From Motilibacter aurantiacus (GTDB lineage Bacteria > Actinomycetota > Actinomycetes > Motilibacterales > Motilibacteraceae): 64,000 bases of DNA. This document shows positions 44,392 through 52,779 of the stretch, in pieces (the stretch's first letter is position 1; each line of letters opens with the position of its first letter). The notes beneath the pieces were generated by a model. The model was not told the origin of the DNA, did no database searches, and saw only the letters and a program-made list of their open reading frames with translations. The stretch is from NCBI RefSeq assembly GCF_011250645.1, contig NZ_JAANNO010000004.1, forward strand, positions 201,588 to 265,587, written 5' to 3'. The translations under genes and the position numbers were made by a program.

Positions 44392-45525
44392 ATGGCGATC
44401 ACCGAACGGCGACTGAACCGCGCCACGCTCGCCCGCCAGCTGCTGCTGGACCGGGAGGCCCTCGACGTCGTGTCGGCCGTGCAGCGCGTCGTGGCGCTGC
44501 AGGCGCAGGAGCCGGCCTCCCCATACCTCGCACTCTGGAATCGCATTGCCGGCTTCGCTCCCGCGAAGCTGGATCTGGCGTTCCGTGAAGCTCACGTCGT
44601 CAAAGCGCCGTTGATGCGCATCACGCTGCACGCGGTCACTGCCGAGGACCGGCCGGCCTTCCATGCGGCCATGCTGCCCACCCTGCGCGCCCCGCGCCTG
44701 GGCGACGAGCGGTTCACCTCGAGCGGGGTCACCGTGGAGGAGGCCGACGCGCTCGTCCCGCAGCTGCTGGCGTTCCTCGCGGTGCCCAGGACCGGGCCGG
44801 AGGTCGACGCCTGGCTGGCCGAGCAGGTCGGCCGGGACGCGGTGGCCGGGGTCTGGTGGGCGCTGCGGTCGTACGCCCCGCTGCGCCACTCCCCCACCGG
44901 CGGCCCATGGTCCTTCGGCCCGCGCAACGCGTACGCCGCGGCCGGGCACGTGCCCGCGCCCGAGGAGCGGGACGCCGGCCTGGCCGTGCTCGTGCGGCGC
45001 TACCTGGAGGGGTTCGGCCCGGCGACGCTCGCCGACGTCGCCGGCTTCTGCCTCGTGCAGAAGACCCGTGCGCGGAAGGCGGTCGCCGACCTGGGCGACC
45101 GGCTGGTGCGGCTCGAGGGCCCGGGCGGGGTCGAGCTCCTGGACGTCCCGGCAGGGGCCGTGCCGCGCGAGGACGTGCCGGCACCCGCCCGCCTCATGGC
45201 CATGTGGGACAGCGTGCTGCTCGCCTACGCCGACCGCAGCCGCGTGGTGCCCCCGGCGTACCGCAAGCTCGTGACGCGCGCCAACGGGGACGTGCTGCCC
45301 ACGCTGCTCGTCGACGGGCACGTCGCGGGGGTGTGGCGCCCGGTGGAGGGCGGCATCGAGGCGACGGCCTTCCACCAACTGGCCGAGGAGGCCTGGGCGC
45401 AGCTGGAGGCGGAGGCGGGCGCCCTCCTCGAGCTGCTGGCCGACCGTGACCCCGCGGTCTACCGCCGGTACGCGCGCTGGTGGGCGTCGCTGCCCGCCGG
45501 TGAGGTGCGGGTGCTCCCGGGGTGA
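44392..45525 (+). CDS. Winged-helix HTH_42 protein, AlkZ-like DNA glycosylase candidate
   Basis: A 377-aa protein of the HTH_42 family (three winged-helix domains). It has RRLNRATLARQLLL, VVSAVQRVVALQAQEPASPYLALW, LMRITLHAVTAED, RYLEGFGPATLADVAGF and LPTLLVDGHVAGVWR, the set typical for this family. Members include AlkZ and YcaQ/AlkX, which remove interstrand crosslinks; their catalytic motif is Q-x-Q or Q-x-D. Here it is Q37-A38-Q39, the AlkZ form. ATG at 44392 (another at 44383) lies seven bases after CACGAT, a poor -10 box. Confidence 0.83.
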   Translation: MAITERRLNRATLARQLLLDREALDVVSAVQRVVALQAQEPASPYLALWNRIAGFAPAKLDLAFREAHVVKAPLMRITLHAVTAEDRPAFHAAMLPTLRAPRLGDERFTSSGVTVEEADALVPQLLAFLAVPRTGPEVDAWLAEQVGRDAVAGVWWALRSYAPLRHSPTGGPWSFGPRNAYAAAGHVPAPEERDAGLAVLVRRYLEGFGPATLADVAGFCLVQKTRARKAVADLGDRLVRLEGPGGVELLDVPAGAVPREDVPAPARLMAMWDSVLLAYADRSRVVPPAYRKLVTRANGDVLPTLLVDGHVAGVWRPVEGGIEATAFHQLAEEAWAQLEAEAGALLELLADRDPAVYRRYARWWASLPAGEVRVLPG

Positions 45526-45564
45526 CGCCGGCCCGCGCGCCTGGCGGGGGAAAGATCGCCGGGA

Positions 45565-45570
45565 TAGCGT
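45565..45570 (+). promoter_or_regulatory. -10-like box TAGCGT before the PhoD-like gene
   Basis: TAGCGT ends five bases before GTG at 45576, somewhat closer than in the other leaderless candidates. No Shine-Dalgarno. Confidence 0.35.
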
Positions 45571-45575
45571 GAAGG

Positions 45576-47255
45576 GTGAACACTGACGGTACGAGCGCTG
45601 AACGGCACGCCCCCCGCCTGCGGGTCGGCCCGCTGCTGCGGTGGGTCGACGAGACCCGCGCGACCGTCTGGGTCGAGACCGACCGGCCCGGCCGCGTCCG
45701 CGTGCTCGACGCGGAGACCGCGACCTGGTCGGTCCACGGCCACCACTTCGCGATCGTCACCGTCGAGGGGCTGGAGCCCGGCACGGAGGCCGCGTACGAC
45801 GTCCGGCTCGACGACGCGGTCGTCTGGCCGCTGCCGGACGACCCGCACCCGGCGCCGGTCATCCGCACGCTGGGCGGGACCGGCGAGAAGAGCCTGAGCA
45901 TCTCCTTCGGCTCGTGCCGGGCCCTCGCGCCGTACGACGAGCGCGGCTTCCACGGGCACGGCGCGGACGCTCTCGTGGCGCTCGCCGAGGGCGTGCTGCA
46001 CGGGAGGACGCCGCGGCCGGACCTGCTCGTGCTGCTCGGGGACCAGGTCTACGCCGACGAGCCCGATGCCCAGATGGTCGAGCGGCTGCAGCAACGGCCG
46101 GGGGTGGACCCCGAGGTGCAGGCGGAGATCAACAGCTTCGACGAGTACACCTGGCTCTACGAGAAGACCTGGAGCCACCCGTCGCTCCGGTGGCTGCTGT
46201 CGACCGTGCCCAGCGCGATGATCCTCGACGACCACGACCTGCGCGACGACTGGAACACCTCCGCCGCGTGGCGCGAGCACATGAGCGCGCAGCCGTGGTG
46301 GAAGGAGCGCGTGGTCGGTGCGTTCGGGTCGTACTGGGTCTACCAGCACCTCGGCAACCTCTCCCCCGACGAGCTCGAGGCCAGCCCGGTGCTGCGTGAG
46401 ATCTGCGCGGCGGCGACGGAGGACGAGCGCGACCGCGTCCTGGACGAGATGGCCTGGCGCTCGGACCAGCAGCCCGACGCCCACCGCTGGAGCCACGTCC
46501 GCCAGCTCGGCCGGACCCGGCTGGTCATGATCGACTCGCGATGCTCGCGCTCGCTGCGCCCCGGCGCGCGCGGAATGGTCGACGACAACGAGTGGCAGTG
46601 GCTCGAGCAGCACCTCACCGGGGACGTCGACCACCTGCTGGTCGGCACCTCGCTGCCCTGGCTGCTCACGCCGTCGGTCCACGAGCTCGAGGGCTGGAAC
46701 GAGGCGACGGCCGGCGGCGCGTGGGGCACGGCGTTCGGCAAGCTCGCCGAGCGGATCCGCTGGGCCGTCGACCTGGAGCACTGGGCGGCGTTCCGCAAGA
46801 GCTTCGACTCGCTGACGGAGGCGCTGGCGGAGGTGGCGTCGGGCAGGCGTGGCGCACCGCCCGCGAGCGTGCTGGTCCTCTCCGGCGACGTGCACCTGTC
46901 GTACGCCTCCCGCGCGCACATCGCGGCGGCGAGCGACGACGCGGCACCCGTCTGGCAGCTCGTGATGTCGCCGTTCCGCAACCCGCTCTCCCGGTCCATC
47001 CGGGCGGCGAACCGCGTCCTCATGACGCCTCCGGCCCGAGCTGCCGTGACGTGGCTGGCGCGCCGCGCAGGGGTGCCTGCGGCGCGCATCCGCTGGGGCC
47101 TGGACCACGGCCCGTGGTTCGACAACGGGGTCTCCACGCTGACCGTCCGTGGCCGCGACGTCCGGCTGCGCACCGACCTCGCCGAGCTGACGGCTGGCCG
47201 GCAGCAGGTGCTGCGCACCGTGCTCGACGAGAGCCTGGTCGACGCCCGGCGCTAG
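45576..47255 (+). CDS. Alkaline phosphatase D (PhoD)-like metallophosphatase
   Basis: A 559-aa protein. An N-terminal beta-sandwich (LRVGPLLRWVDETRATVWVETDRPGRVRVLD) precedes a PhoD-type phosphoesterase core with the metal ligands in FGSCRAL, LLGDQVYADEP, MILDDHDLRDDWN and VLVLSGDVHLSYAS. There is no Tat or Sec signal, so unlike classical PhoD it should be cytosolic. The substrate is unknown. GTG start after TAGCGT. It is transcribed toward the chemoreceptor gene. Confidence 0.88.
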   Translation: MNTDGTSAERHAPRLRVGPLLRWVDETRATVWVETDRPGRVRVLDAETATWSVHGHHFAIVTVEGLEPGTEAAYDVRLDDAVVWPLPDDPHPAPVIRTLGGTGEKSLSISFGSCRALAPYDERGFHGHGADALVALAEGVLHGRTPRPDLLVLLGDQVYADEPDAQMVERLQQRPGVDPEVQAEINSFDEYTWLYEKTWSHPSLRWLLSTVPSAMILDDHDLRDDWNTSAAWREHMSAQPWWKERVVGAFGSYWVYQHLGNLSPDELEASPVLREICAAATEDERDRVLDEMAWRSDQQPDAHRWSHVRQLGRTRLVMIDSRCSRSLRPGARGMVDDNEWQWLEQHLTGDVDHLLVGTSLPWLLTPSVHELEGWNEATAGGAWGTAFGKLAERIRWAVDLEHWAAFRKSFDSLTEALAEVASGRRGAPPASVLVLSGDVHLSYASRAHIAAASDDAAPVWQLVMSPFRNPLSRSIRAANRVLMTPPARAAVTWLARRAGVPAARIRWGLDHGPWFDNGVSTLTVRGRDVRLRTDLAELTAGRQQVLRTVLDESLVDARR

Positions 47256-47262
47256 CCGTTGC

Positions 47263-47290
47263 TCAAGGCAGGAGAGCATCGAGCCGACGT
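47263..47290 (+). promoter_or_regulatory. Candidate sigma-28 (FliA/WhiG-like) promoter of the chemoreceptor gene
   Basis: TCAAG (47263-47267), 15 bases, then GCCGACGT (47283-47290), close to the motility sigma consensus TAAA/TCAAG-N15-GCCGATAA. It lies 51 bases before the ATG. It would place the gene in the flagellar regulon. Confidence 0.5.
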
Positions 47291-47341
47291 TCCGTCCGAG
47301 AGATGCCCGGGCCGCCGGGCTGCTGAAAGGACGAGCGACAC

Positions 47342-48928
47342 ATGCCCTCCATGAGCTGGGCCCGCGACCGCGGGGTCCGGACCAAGATCCTCGCCTCCCT
47401 CGGGCTGCTGGCGGTCGTCGCGACGGTGGTCGCCGCGGCGGGCGTCTCCCAGATCCGCGCCCTGCGCGCGGGCAACGCCGCGATGAACAGCGCGACGATC
47501 CAGCCGCTGGTCGCGCTCGGCGACCTGCAGCGCGACCTGCAGAGCTGGCGCGCGCGGGTCACGGAGTACAGCAGCGCGCTGGCCGAGCGGCGCCAGGAGA
47601 TCCGTGAGGAGAACCTCGAGCTGCAGCAGAAGGTCGAGCAGCGGGCCGCGGACTACCTCCCGACCGCGGCCGACCCAGCCGCCGTCGAGTCCCTGCAGCA
47701 GATGCTGACGCAGTACGCGCAGCTGACCGAGCAGGAGCTCTTCGCCGCCGTCGATGCGGGCGAGGCCGGGCAGGCGGTCACGGTCTTCCAGGAGAAGGTG
47801 CGGCCGCTGACGTCGGACCTGCTCGACGCGTACAAGACGGAGGCGGACGCGCAGGCGGCCAAGGCCGTCACGGAGGCCGAGTCGGCCGAGGCGAGCGCCG
47901 GCAGCGCCATCCGCTGGGTCGTGATCGTCCTCGTGGCCGGCCTGCTGCTCGCCCTCGCCCTGGGCTTCTGGGTCGCCGGCGGCATCGTGCGCAGCCTCGC
48001 CCGGGTGCGCGAGGCGCTCTGTGCGATGGCTCGCGGCGACCTCACGGTTGAGGCGAAGGTCGAGGGCCGGGACGAGCTGGGGCAGATGGCCGACGCCCTG
48101 GCGCAGGCCCGTGAGGGCGTACGCGGCCTGCTCGTCGCGGTCCGCGACTCCGCCACCGGGATGGAGCGCAGCTCCCGCCACCTGGCCGACGCCGCCGTGC
48201 AGGTGGCCGCGAGCGCGGCGGAGTCCTCCGGGCAGGCCGATGTCGTGGCGAACGCCTCGTCCGCCGTCTCCTCCAGCGTGCAGACGCTGGCGTCGGGCAG
48301 CGAGCAGATGGGCGCCTCGATCCGGGAGATCAGCGAGAACGCGAACCAGGCTGCACATGTCGCTTCCCAGGCCGTGGGCGTCGCGGACGCGACCAACGCG
48401 ACCGTCACCGCGCTCGGCGAGTCCAGCCGGCAGATCGGCGAGGTCGTCCGGGTCATCACGTCGATCGCGGAGCAGACCAAGCTGCTCGCCCTGAACGCGA
48501 CCATCGAGGCTGCCCGGGCCGGAGAAGCGGGCAAGGGCTTCGCCGTCGTCGCCAACGAGGTCAAGGAGCTCGCCTCCGAGACCGGGCGCGCCACCGGCGA
48601 CATCGCGGCCCGGGTCGAGGCCATCCAGGCCGACACCGGCAGCGTGGTCTCGGCAATCGCGGAGATCGCCGGCGTCATCGGGCAGATCAACGACTTCACG
48701 ACCACGATCGCGTCGGCGGTCGAGGAGCAGACCGCCACGACGGCGGAGATGTCGCGCAACGCGGTGCAGGTCGCGTCCGGCAGCGAGGAGATCGCCGGGA
48801 CGATCGCGGGCGTCGCGCAGAGCGCCCACACGACGACGGCGACGGTCGCCGACGTGCAGGACGCGGCGAGCGGGCTCTCGCGGATGTCCGCCGAGCTGCA
48901 GGGGCAGCTCTCGCGCTTCACGTACTGA
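47342..48928 (+). CDS. Methyl-accepting chemotaxis protein
   Basis: A 528-aa chemoreceptor. First membrane helix about residues 14-35 ([19 protein letters not shown]), a helical-bundle sensor domain (40-190, of the small four-helix type), second helix 196-220 ([20 protein letters not shown]), HAMP ([14 protein letters not shown]) and the signalling coiled coil with the hairpin tip [31 protein letters not shown]. It binds CheA/CheW, so the organism should be motile. There is no C-terminal pentapeptide for CheR. ATG start; AAAGGA lies about 12 bases upstream. A clear terminator follows. Confidence 0.95.
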   Translation: MPSMSWARDRGVRTKILASLGLLAVVATVVAAAGVSQIRALRAGNAAMNSATIQPLVALGDLQRDLQSWRARVTEYSSALAERRQEIREENLELQQKVEQRAADYLPTAADPAAVESLQQMLTQYAQLTEQELFAAVDAGEAGQAVTVFQEKVRPLTSDLLDAYKTEADAQAAKAVTEAESAEASAGSAIRWVVIVLVAGLLLALALGFWVAGGIVRSLARVREALCAMARGDLTVEAKVEGRDELGQMADALAQAREGVRGLLVAVRDSATGMERSSRHLADAAVQVAASAAESSGQADVVANASSAVSSSVQTLASGSEQMGASIREISENANQAAHVASQAVGVADATNATVTALGESSRQIGEVVRVITSIAEQTKLLALNATIEAARAGEAGKGFAVVANEVKELASETGRATGDIAARVEAIQADTGSVVSAIAEIAGVIGQINDFTTTIASAVEEQTATTAEMSRNAVQVASGSEEIAGTIAGVAQSAHTTTATVADVQDAASGLSRMSAELQGQLSRFTY

Positions 48929-48938
48929 CCGCTCCGCT

Positions 48939-48974
48939 GCCGAAGGCCTCGCACCGACGTGCGGGGCCTTCGGC
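48939..48974 (+). terminator. Terminator after the chemoreceptor gene
   Basis: GCCGAAGGCC (48939-48948) pairs perfectly with GGCCTTCGGC (48965-48974); GCA/TGC add to the stem. It begins 11 bases after the stop codon. The remaining 170 bases to the lepB stop show nothing else. Confidence 0.75.
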
Positions 48975-49147
48975 GTCCCACCGGGCGCATCGCCGCCGCG
49001 ACCACTGCTGCACCGGCCGTGCCGCCCGCGGGGGGCCGCAAGCCCCGCTCGGGGCTGCCGACCGGGCCCGTCGGCTCAGCGGCGGCGATCGGCGGGCGAG
49101 GGGTCGGTGCGAGCGCGCCTGCGTCGAGCGCTGGAAGGGCCGGCTGT

Positions 49148-49852
49148 TCAGAGGAAGCGCCAGTGGCCGAGCGGCCAGACCACCGCGAACGCCCTGCCGA
49201 TCACCCTGTCCACGGGCACGAAGCCGCCGCCCGGCTCGCCCATGTGCTGGCGTGAGTCGGCGGAGGCGCTGCGGTGGTCCCCGAGCACCCAGAGCCGGCC
49301 CTCGGGGACGGTCACGTCGAAGGCCCGGTCGGAGGGGTTGTCGCCGGGATAGAGGTAGCTCTCCTCCTCGAGCGGCAGGCCGTCGACCGTGATCCGGCCT
49401 GCGGCGTCGCAGCAGACGACGCGGTCCCCCGGCAGCCCGATGACCCGCTTGATGAAGTCGCGCTCGTCCGGCGGCGCCAGGCCCACGACGCCGCCGAGGG
49501 CGCGAGCCCCCCTGACGAGGGGGTTGGTCGGCTCGTCCAGCTCGACCTCGGGGGTGAACGAGTCGACGCCGTTGAAGACCAGGACGTCCCCGCGCTCGAT
49601 CTCGCCGAAGCGGTACGAGAGCTTCTCGACCAGGACGCGGTCGCCGATGCGCAGCGTGTTCTCCATGGACCCGGACGGGATGTAGAAGGCCTGGACGAGG
49701 AACGCCTTGACCAGCATCGCCAGGACGAGCGCGATGCCGACGAGGAGGGTCATCTCCGCCCAGGCAGGGACGCGACGTCGCCGCGTCACGGGCCGCTGCC
49801 CCCCGCCGTCCGGCTCCGTGCGTGCGCGGCTGTCCGGCGCGGCGGTGCTCAC
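49148..49852 (-). CDS. lepB: Signal peptidase I
   Basis: A 234-aa membrane serine protease that releases exported proteins. One N-terminal helix (MTLLVGIALVLAMLVKAFLV) follows a basic cytosolic stretch. Ser62 in PSGSMENTL and Lys135 in RDFIKRVIGLPGD form the catalytic dyad; LGDHRSASADSR is box E. GTG start at 49852 overlaps the stop of the small membrane-protein gene by four bases. This links the protease to an ECF sigma factor operon, unlike the usual lepB place beside rplS and rnhB; it may be a second, regulated copy. Confidence 0.94.
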   Translation of the reverse strand: MSTAAPDSRARTEPDGGGQRPVTRRRRVPAWAEMTLLVGIALVLAMLVKAFLVQAFYIPSGSMENTLRIGDRVLVEKLSYRFGEIERGDVLVFNGVDSFTPEVELDEPTNPLVRGARALGGVVGLAPPDERDFIKRVIGLPGDRVVCCDAAGRITVDGLPLEEESYLYPGDNPSDRAFDVTVPEGRLWVLGDHRSASADSRQHMGEPGGGFVPVDRVIGRAFAVVWPLGHWRFL

Positions 49853-50139
49853 TGCGTGCCGCCGAGGGCGAGGCCCGGCACGTGCGCAGCCGCGTCGCCC
49901 GGGACGGTGGCCGTGCGCTCGATGGCAGCGGTCGGTGGGGTGGCGGACGCGGAGTTGCTCCAGACCGCGCTCCCTCCGGCGATGACGGCGAGCGCGAGTG
50001 CGCCGTACGTGACCCGACGGGCCGCGTCGCGCCGCCGCCGGCGCCGCAGCACGTCGCGGGCGAGGCCCGGGGGCACGGGCTCGGCCTCCCCCGCCGCGGA
50101 CAGCGCCCGGAGGCGCTCGATCGTGTTCGTGTCGTCCAT
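49849..50139 (-). CDS. Small single-helix membrane protein downstream of the ECF sigma gene
   Basis: A 96-aa protein not assigned to a family. The N-terminus MDDTNTIERLRALSAAGEAEPVPPGLARDVLRRRRRRDAARR (shown in parts: MDDTNTIERLRAL and PGLARDVLRRRRRR) is cytosolic, one helix follows (VTYGALALAVIAGGSAVW), and a 40-residue outside tail. The layout fits a partner or anti-sigma factor of SigE50-type ECFs, but the cytosolic part is short and has no zinc-binding motif. ATG start two bases after the sigma stop. Confidence 0.7.
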   Translation of the reverse strand: MDDTNTIERLRALSAAGEAEPVPPGLARDVLRRRRRRDAARRVTYGALALAVIAGGSAVWSNSASATPPTAAIERTATVPGDAAAHVPGLALGGTQ

Positions 50140-50141
50140 CG

Positions 50142-50657
50142 TCAACTCCCGGCGTTCGCAGAGGTGGGGGCGGCCGGGCCGGGCCCCAGGATGTCGCGCA
50201 GCCGGGCCAGTCCCCGGCTGGTCTGGCTCTTGACGGTCCCGACCGAGCAGCCGAGCAGGCCTGCGGTCTCCGCCTCGCTCAGTCCCTCGACGTGCCGCAG
50301 CACGACGCAGACGCGCTGGCGAGGAGGGAGCGTGGCGAGCGCCGCCGTCAGCTCGTCGCGGGTGGCCGCGGCGTCGGCGTGGTCGGGCACGCGGCCGGGC
50401 GGCAGCGACTCGGGCGCGAAGGGCCACGGCAGGCGTCTTCGCCCCCGGTCCTTCGCCAGGTTGACCAGCACCCGTCGCGTGTACGCCTCCGGGTCCTGCA
50501 CGCGCCGGCCCCAGTGCCCGGTGAGGCGCAGCAGCGCGGTCTGCAGGACGTCCTCGGCCTCGTGGGCGTCGGACACGAGCAGGCGCGCCAGCCGCAGCAG
50601 CGCGGGCCCCCGCGCCGCCACGAACGCCTCGAAATCCCGCTCTTCTGCACGCCGCAC
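50142..50657 (-). CDS. ECF sigma factor, SigE50/SigM-like family
   Basis: A 171-aa RNA polymerase sigma factor. Region 2: FEAFVAARGPALLRLARLLVSDAHEAEDVLQTALLRL; linker with Pro-rich PWPFAPESLPPGR; region 4: LATLPPRQRVCVVLRHVEGLSEAETAGLLGCSVGTVKSQTSRGLARLR. GTG at 50657 has GGGAG five bases upstream and starts VRRAEERDFEAF, the family's usual opening; a GTG 28 codons earlier (50741) would add an unlikely tail. It heads an operon with a small membrane protein and signal peptidase I, so it may respond to envelope or export stress. Confidence 0.9.
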   Translation of the reverse strand: MRRAEERDFEAFVAARGPALLRLARLLVSDAHEAEDVLQTALLRLTGHWGRRVQDPEAYTRRVLVNLAKDRGRRRLPWPFAPESLPPGRVPDHADAAATRDELTAALATLPPRQRVCVVLRHVEGLSEAETAGLLGCSVGTVKSQTSRGLARLRDILGPGPAAPTSANAGS

Positions 50658-50778
50658 AACCTCTCCCGCCTGCCGGACTGCCTCTAAGACTCCGGTGGCA
50701 GGCCGAAGGTTGAGCGAAGCACCGGGGCGTATCGGGTGCACCTGGGGGCCAGCTCCCGGCGGCGGGGTTGCCGGCTTC

Positions 50779-51246
50779 TCACCCGTCGCGGAGCCGGCGC
50801 AGGAGGCCCTCCAGCTGGGCCACCTCCTCGGCGCTGAGCCGGTCGTGCACGTGCCGTTGCGTGGAGTCCAGGGCCACCCGACCGAGCCTGCGGGCCTCGG
50901 CCAGCCCCGCAGGGGTCAGCACCACCAGCAGGGCACGCCTGTCGCTCGGGTGCGGTCGGCGCTCGACCAGCCCGCCGGCCTCCGCCTCGTCCAGCAGCCG
51001 GGTCGTCCTCGTGGTGGAGGTGTGCAACGCTCGGGTGATGTCCAGCGCGCGCAGCGCGTGGCCCGGCGTGCGCGCAAGGCGGAACACCAGGTCACTGATC
51101 GCAGAGCTGGCGGCCCCGGCGGCGGCCAGGTCGCCGTCGATCCGCCCGCTGAGCGCGAGATAGGCCTCGCGCAGCAGCCCGAACGCCTCCCACCGGGGGT
51201 CGGCGAAGAGGTCGTCCGGGCGGCGTGGGCGGCGCGACTCAGCCAC
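50779..51246 (-). CDS. MarR-family transcriptional regulator
   Basis: A 155-aa winged-helix dimer. RIDGDLAAAGAASSAISDLVFRL, LDITRALHTSTTRTTRLLDEAEAGGLVERRPHPSDRRALLVVLTPAGLAEA shows the recognition helix and wing (DRR motif). It lies 6 bases after the DUF1330 gene and probably controls that gene and the proline dehydrogenase through the inverted repeat at 51612-51633. GTG start at 51246. The ligand is unknown. Confidence 0.9.
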   Translation of the reverse strand: MAESRRPRRPDDLFADPRWEAFGLLREAYLALSGRIDGDLAAAGAASSAISDLVFRLARTPGHALRALDITRALHTSTTRTTRLLDEAEAGGLVERRPHPSDRRALLVVLTPAGLAEARRLGRVALDSTQRHVHDRLSAEEVAQLEGLLRRLRDG

Positions 51247-51252
51247 GAGGCC

Positions 51253-51573
51253 TCATGCGGCTGACGCCTCCAGCAACGGCGAGCCCGCGGACTCGAAGAA
51301 CACGGCGTTGGCGCGCGAGGACGCCTGGCGCAGCGCCTTCAGCGGTGCGTACTCCGGCGAGGCGTACCACTCGCGGGCGGCCCCCAGCGACGGGAACTCG
51401 ATGAGCACCGGATAGGTGACCACAGCTTCCCCCTCGACGTGCACGGTCGTCCCACCCACGACGAGGTAGCGCCCGCCGTGCGCCCGCACCGTGGCGTGCA
51501 CGGCGTCGACGTACGCCGTCATGCCTGCCGGGTCGGTCACCTCGACATTGTCGAACAAGCAGTACGCGGTCAT
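51253..51573 (-). CDS. DUF1330-family small protein
   Basis: A 106-aa ferredoxin-like (dimeric alpha-beta barrel) protein: MTAYCLFDNVEVTDPAGMTAY, HGGRYLVVGGTTVHVEGE, YPVLIEFPSLGAAREWYASPEYAPLKALRQASSRANAVFFES. Its function is unknown; relatives resemble monooxygenases or stress barrel proteins. ATG behind GGAAGGGG. Co-transcribed with marR from the promoter at 51610-51638. Confidence 0.86.
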   Translation of the reverse strand: MTAYCLFDNVEVTDPAGMTAYVDAVHATVRAHGGRYLVVGGTTVHVEGEAVVTYPVLIEFPSLGAAREWYASPEYAPLKALRQASSRANAVFFESAGSPLLEASAA

Positions 51574-51609
51574 CGGAAATCCCCTTCCATCGATCCAGTA
51601 GACCCATCT

Positions 51610-51638
51610 AGGATGGTCCCGTTCGGGACGATCGTCAA
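51610..51638 (-). promoter_or_regulatory. Promoter with near-perfect 10-bp inverted repeat, likely MarR operator
   Basis: Left arm GATGGTCCCG (51612-51621), TT, right arm CGGGACGATC (51624-51633), one mismatch. For the minus-strand DUF1330-marR genes the repeat fills the 17-base spacer between -35 TTGACG (51633-51638) and -10 CATCCT (51610-51615), so a bound MarR would block polymerase. It also ends just before the ribosome site of the divergent proline dehydrogenase gene. Confidence 0.65.
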
Positions 51639-51650
51639 GGGAGACCTGAC

Positions 51651-52625
51651 ATGGACCATCTGCCACTGGTACCGCCTGCAGCGCTCGAGCGAGCAGCGGA
51701 CGCCCTCCGGGCGTGGGCGCTGGACGAAGGGCTCAAGGCACGGGTCATGGCGCATCCGGAGCTGTCCCCGCTCGCCGCGCGCGTGGCGCGCCGCTACGTC
51801 GCCGGCGACTCGATCGAGGAGGCGCTGGCGGCCGCGAGGAGCGCGGTGCAGCGCGGGCATGCCGCCAGCATCGAGTACACCGGGGAGAGCGTCCGCGACG
51901 CGGAGCTCGCGCGCCGCGAGGCGGACGTGTTCGTCGAGCTCGCCACGGCGATCCGCGCGGCCGGGCTGCCGAGCACGGTCTCGTTCGACCTCTCGCACGT
52001 CGGGGCCGTCGTCGACGAGGGCCTCACCCTGGACAACGTGCGCCGCATGGCCACGGCCGCCGACGCCGCGGGGGCCACGCTCATGGTGTCCGCCGAGGGC
52101 TCGGGCCGCACCGATCTCGTGCTCGGCCTCTACGAACGGCTGTGCGCGGAGCAGCTGGACGTCGGCATCACACTGCAGGCACGGCTGCACCGCACCCCGC
52201 GCGACCTCGATCGCGTGCTGCGACATCCCGGCCCCGTCCGGCTGGTGAAGGGCGCCTTCCGGGAGCCGGAGTCCCTCGCCTACCCGCGCGGCAGTGCCGA
52301 GCTGACCGCGGCGTACCTCGATCTCGCCGGTCGGCTGCTGGCCGAGGGCCACCGCGTGTCGCTCGCGACGCACGACCCCGAGCTGGTGAGCGCGCTGGTT
52401 GCCGAGCACGGCGACCGGCTGCGCGAGGAGGACGTGGAGTTCGAGATGCTGCGCGGGCTCGGGACCGCGTTGCTGGACGGGCTGCGCGCGGAGGGGTACC
52501 CCACCCGTGAGTACGTGGTGTTCGGCGGCGAATGGTGGCTCTACGTGCTCAACCGCATCGCCGAGCATCCGGAGCGGGCGCTGCTAGCGCTCGCCGACCT
52601 GGCGCCGGGCCTCGAGGGCACGTGA
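51651..52625 (+). CDS. Proline dehydrogenase
   Basis: A 324-aa FAD-dependent TIM barrel that oxidises proline to pyrroline-5-carboxylate. Motifs: ARRYVAGDSIEEAL, VSFDLSHVGAVVDEG, TLMVSAEGSGRTDLVL, GITLQARLHRTPRDLDRVL, VRLVKGAFREPESLAYPRG and LATHDPELVSALVAEHG, ending with FEMLRGLG and REYVVFGGEWWLYVLNRIAE (substrate RxxR region). It is the monofunctional PutA-N type. No P5C dehydrogenase is adjacent. ATG at 51651 with GGGAG seven bases upstream. Divergent from DUF1330-marR and probably under the same operator. Confidence 0.88.
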   Translation: MDHLPLVPPAALERAADALRAWALDEGLKARVMAHPELSPLAARVARRYVAGDSIEEALAAARSAVQRGHAASIEYTGESVRDAELARREADVFVELATAIRAAGLPSTVSFDLSHVGAVVDEGLTLDNVRRMATAADAAGATLMVSAEGSGRTDLVLGLYERLCAEQLDVGITLQARLHRTPRDLDRVLRHPGPVRLVKGAFREPESLAYPRGSAELTAAYLDLAGRLLAEGHRVSLATHDPELVSALVAEHGDRLREEDVEFEMLRGLGTALLDGLRAEGYPTREYVVFGGEWWLYVLNRIAEHPERALLALADLAPGLEGT

Positions 52626-52779
52626 CCGTGCAACGGCCCGGCGCCCCCTCGAGCGAGCGGGCGCCGCCCGCGGGCTGCTCGTCCGGGTGCCGCGGGAACG
52701 GCGATGGAGGAAGGCATCGCCCTCAGTGCCCCGCCCACCAGCCGGGTAGCCACCGGCACGGACCGGGGGACGACGAGGT

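Noticed and set aside
50658..50741. Upstream GTG (50741) as start of the ECF sigma factor
   Set aside because: The added 28 residues match nothing in the family, and the GTG at 50657 has a GGGAG site.
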